From contig WRBD01000005.1 of NCBI GenBank assembly GCA_009779835.1, positions 1 through 64,000 on the forward strand: DNA of 64,000 nt. The letters run 5' to 3'. How positions within the stretch are numbered: position 1 is the stretch's first letter; the number at the start of each line of letters is the position of its first letter. Of this stretch, positions 63,438-64,000 are shown piece by piece. Both the position numbers and the translations under genes were made by a program. The notes beneath the pieces were generated by a model that saw only the letters and a program-made list of their open reading frames with translations, had not been told where the DNA came from and did no database searches. Source of the DNA: Defluviitaleaceae bacterium. Its GTDB lineage: Bacteria > Bacillota > Clostridia > Lachnospirales > WQUN01.

Positions 63438-64000
63438 ATGATGCGTTTAACAAATGTAATGATGGCGAACACTAGCCTTATGCATATCAACCGCAACATG
63501 CGGAACCTAGATAAGATTGTCAGGTCGATTGAATCAGGCCAGCGAATTCAGCGGCCTTCCGATGACCCGATTATTGCAAGCCGCGCTTTGATGTTCCGTT
63601 CAAATGTGCAGGAAAACAAGCAATTCCAACGTAATGTTGACCAAGGAATTGCGTGGATGAATGTTACTGAATCAACGTTTAACAATGTAAATCGTGAGAT
63701 TATTTATGAGATGCGCAATTTGGCTGTGCAGGGCGCAAACATGACTAATAACCTGGAACCTATGCAGGCTATTATCAGGCAAATGAAGTCCATGTTTAAT
63801 CAAATTGGAGACGAAATGAACGCATCTTTCGGCGGGAATTATTTGTTATCCGGCTTCCGCACGGATGAACCGCCTGTTTTTACACAAGTTAATAACCGCA
63901 GTTTTGTTATAACGCAAAATTTTTCTTTGTCGGATATTTCGCGGGAATCTTCGTTCCAGAGGCTTATCAACTCCGAGGGGCTTGCCGAACCTGTTACACA
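63438..64000 (+). CDS. flgL: Flagellar hook-associated protein FlgL (3' end outside window)
   Basis: 187 codons visible, continuing past the window edge. AGGGGCT before the ATG. Flagellin-like N-terminus: SLMHINRNMRNLDKIVRSIE, SGQRIQRPSDDPIIASRAL, and GGNYLLSGFRTDEPP. Second hook-filament junction protein. Last visible gene of flgM-flgN-flgK-flgK-flgL. Confidence 0.93.
   Translation, partial: MMRLTNVMMANTSLMHINRNMRNLDKIVRSIESGQRIQRPSDDPIIASRALMFRSNVQENKQFQRNVDQGIAWMNVTESTFNNVNREIIYEMRNLAVQGANMTNNLEPMQAIIRQMKSMFNQIGDEMNASFGGNYLLSGFRTDEPPVFTQVNNRSFVITQNFSLSDISRESSFQRLINSEGLAEPVT

Overview
The window looks like chromosome of an anaerobic, flagellated, low-to-mid-GC Firmicute of the class Clostridia. 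The evidence is the gene content and order (comF-flgM-flgN-flgK-flgL; YlmC/YmxH-type PRC-barrel; zapA; TIGR04086; DUF1659/DUF2922 small proteins; AddA-type recombination nuclease; a Firmicute-style 6S RNA), strong AGGAGG-type ribosome sites, TTGACA/TATAAT promoters, lipobox and SLH surface proteins, and cohesin/dockerin modules typical of fibre- or glycan-degrading gut or rumen Clostridia. The genus cannot be named from the sequence.

Layout. 0-3 kb: the 3' part of a large secreted RCC1-cohesin-dockerin-metzincin protein and a secreted stalk-domain protein. 3.1-7.9 kb (minus): trpDCFBA with a promoter, an early terminator and a Trp-codon mini-ORF in its leader; trpE and trpG are not in the window. 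7.9-13.9 kb (plus): manA, a membrane rhodanese, then a sugar ABC importer (lipoprotein plus two permeases, no ATPase) whose first permease carries three Ig-like domains in an external loop. 13.9-22.9 kb (minus): LRR surface protein, hybrid histidine kinase, HepT-MntA toxin-antitoxin pair, valS, a coiled-coil membrane protein, dcd. 22.9-24.8 kb (plus): wecB, GNAT, RqcP-like S4 protein. 24.8-25.05 kb: promoter-driven, hairpin-rich non-coding region. 25.9-30.3 kb: an AT-rich island with two radical-SAM enzymes (the first interrupted by an in-frame TAG) and an ABC exporter, which looks like a decaying peptide-modification locus.

30.5-40.7 kb (minus): addA (with a palindromic repeat inside the coding sequence), a nucleotidyltransferase, a YycJ-like MBL hydrolase, a secreted beta-propeller protein, and two tandem murA paralogues. 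40.7-43.1 kb (plus): PadR-controlled HAAS/DUF1700 membrane protein, FmdB zinc ribbon, DUF503, GNAT. 43.1-47.0 kb: YlmC/YmxH, uppP, small membrane proteins and lipoprotein, a dockerin pseudogene, a CAP protein. 47.1-49.3 kb: zapA and an aminopeptidase P. 49.3-50.4 kb (minus): two tandem DUF1659-DUF2922 cassettes. 50.4-53.3 kb: murI-ddl and ftsY, converging on a 6S RNA gene. 53.6-56.2 kb: an SLH-anchored cohesin protein followed by a secreted cohesin-like protein. 56.3 kb: tRNA-Arg(CCT). 56.6-64 kb: comF and the late flagellar operon flgM-flgN-flgK-flgK2-flgL, running off the window.

How the parts fit. Cell-wall synthesis is heavily represented (murA x2, murI, ddl, uppP, wecB). The surface layer is built from SLH, cohesin, dockerin, stalk and LRR proteins, which suggests a small cellulosome-like attachment system whose dockerin partner visible here is a peptidase rather than a glycanase. 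Shared TTGTAA motifs at 11-bp spacing in front of the sugar importer and of murA1 may mark one regulator.
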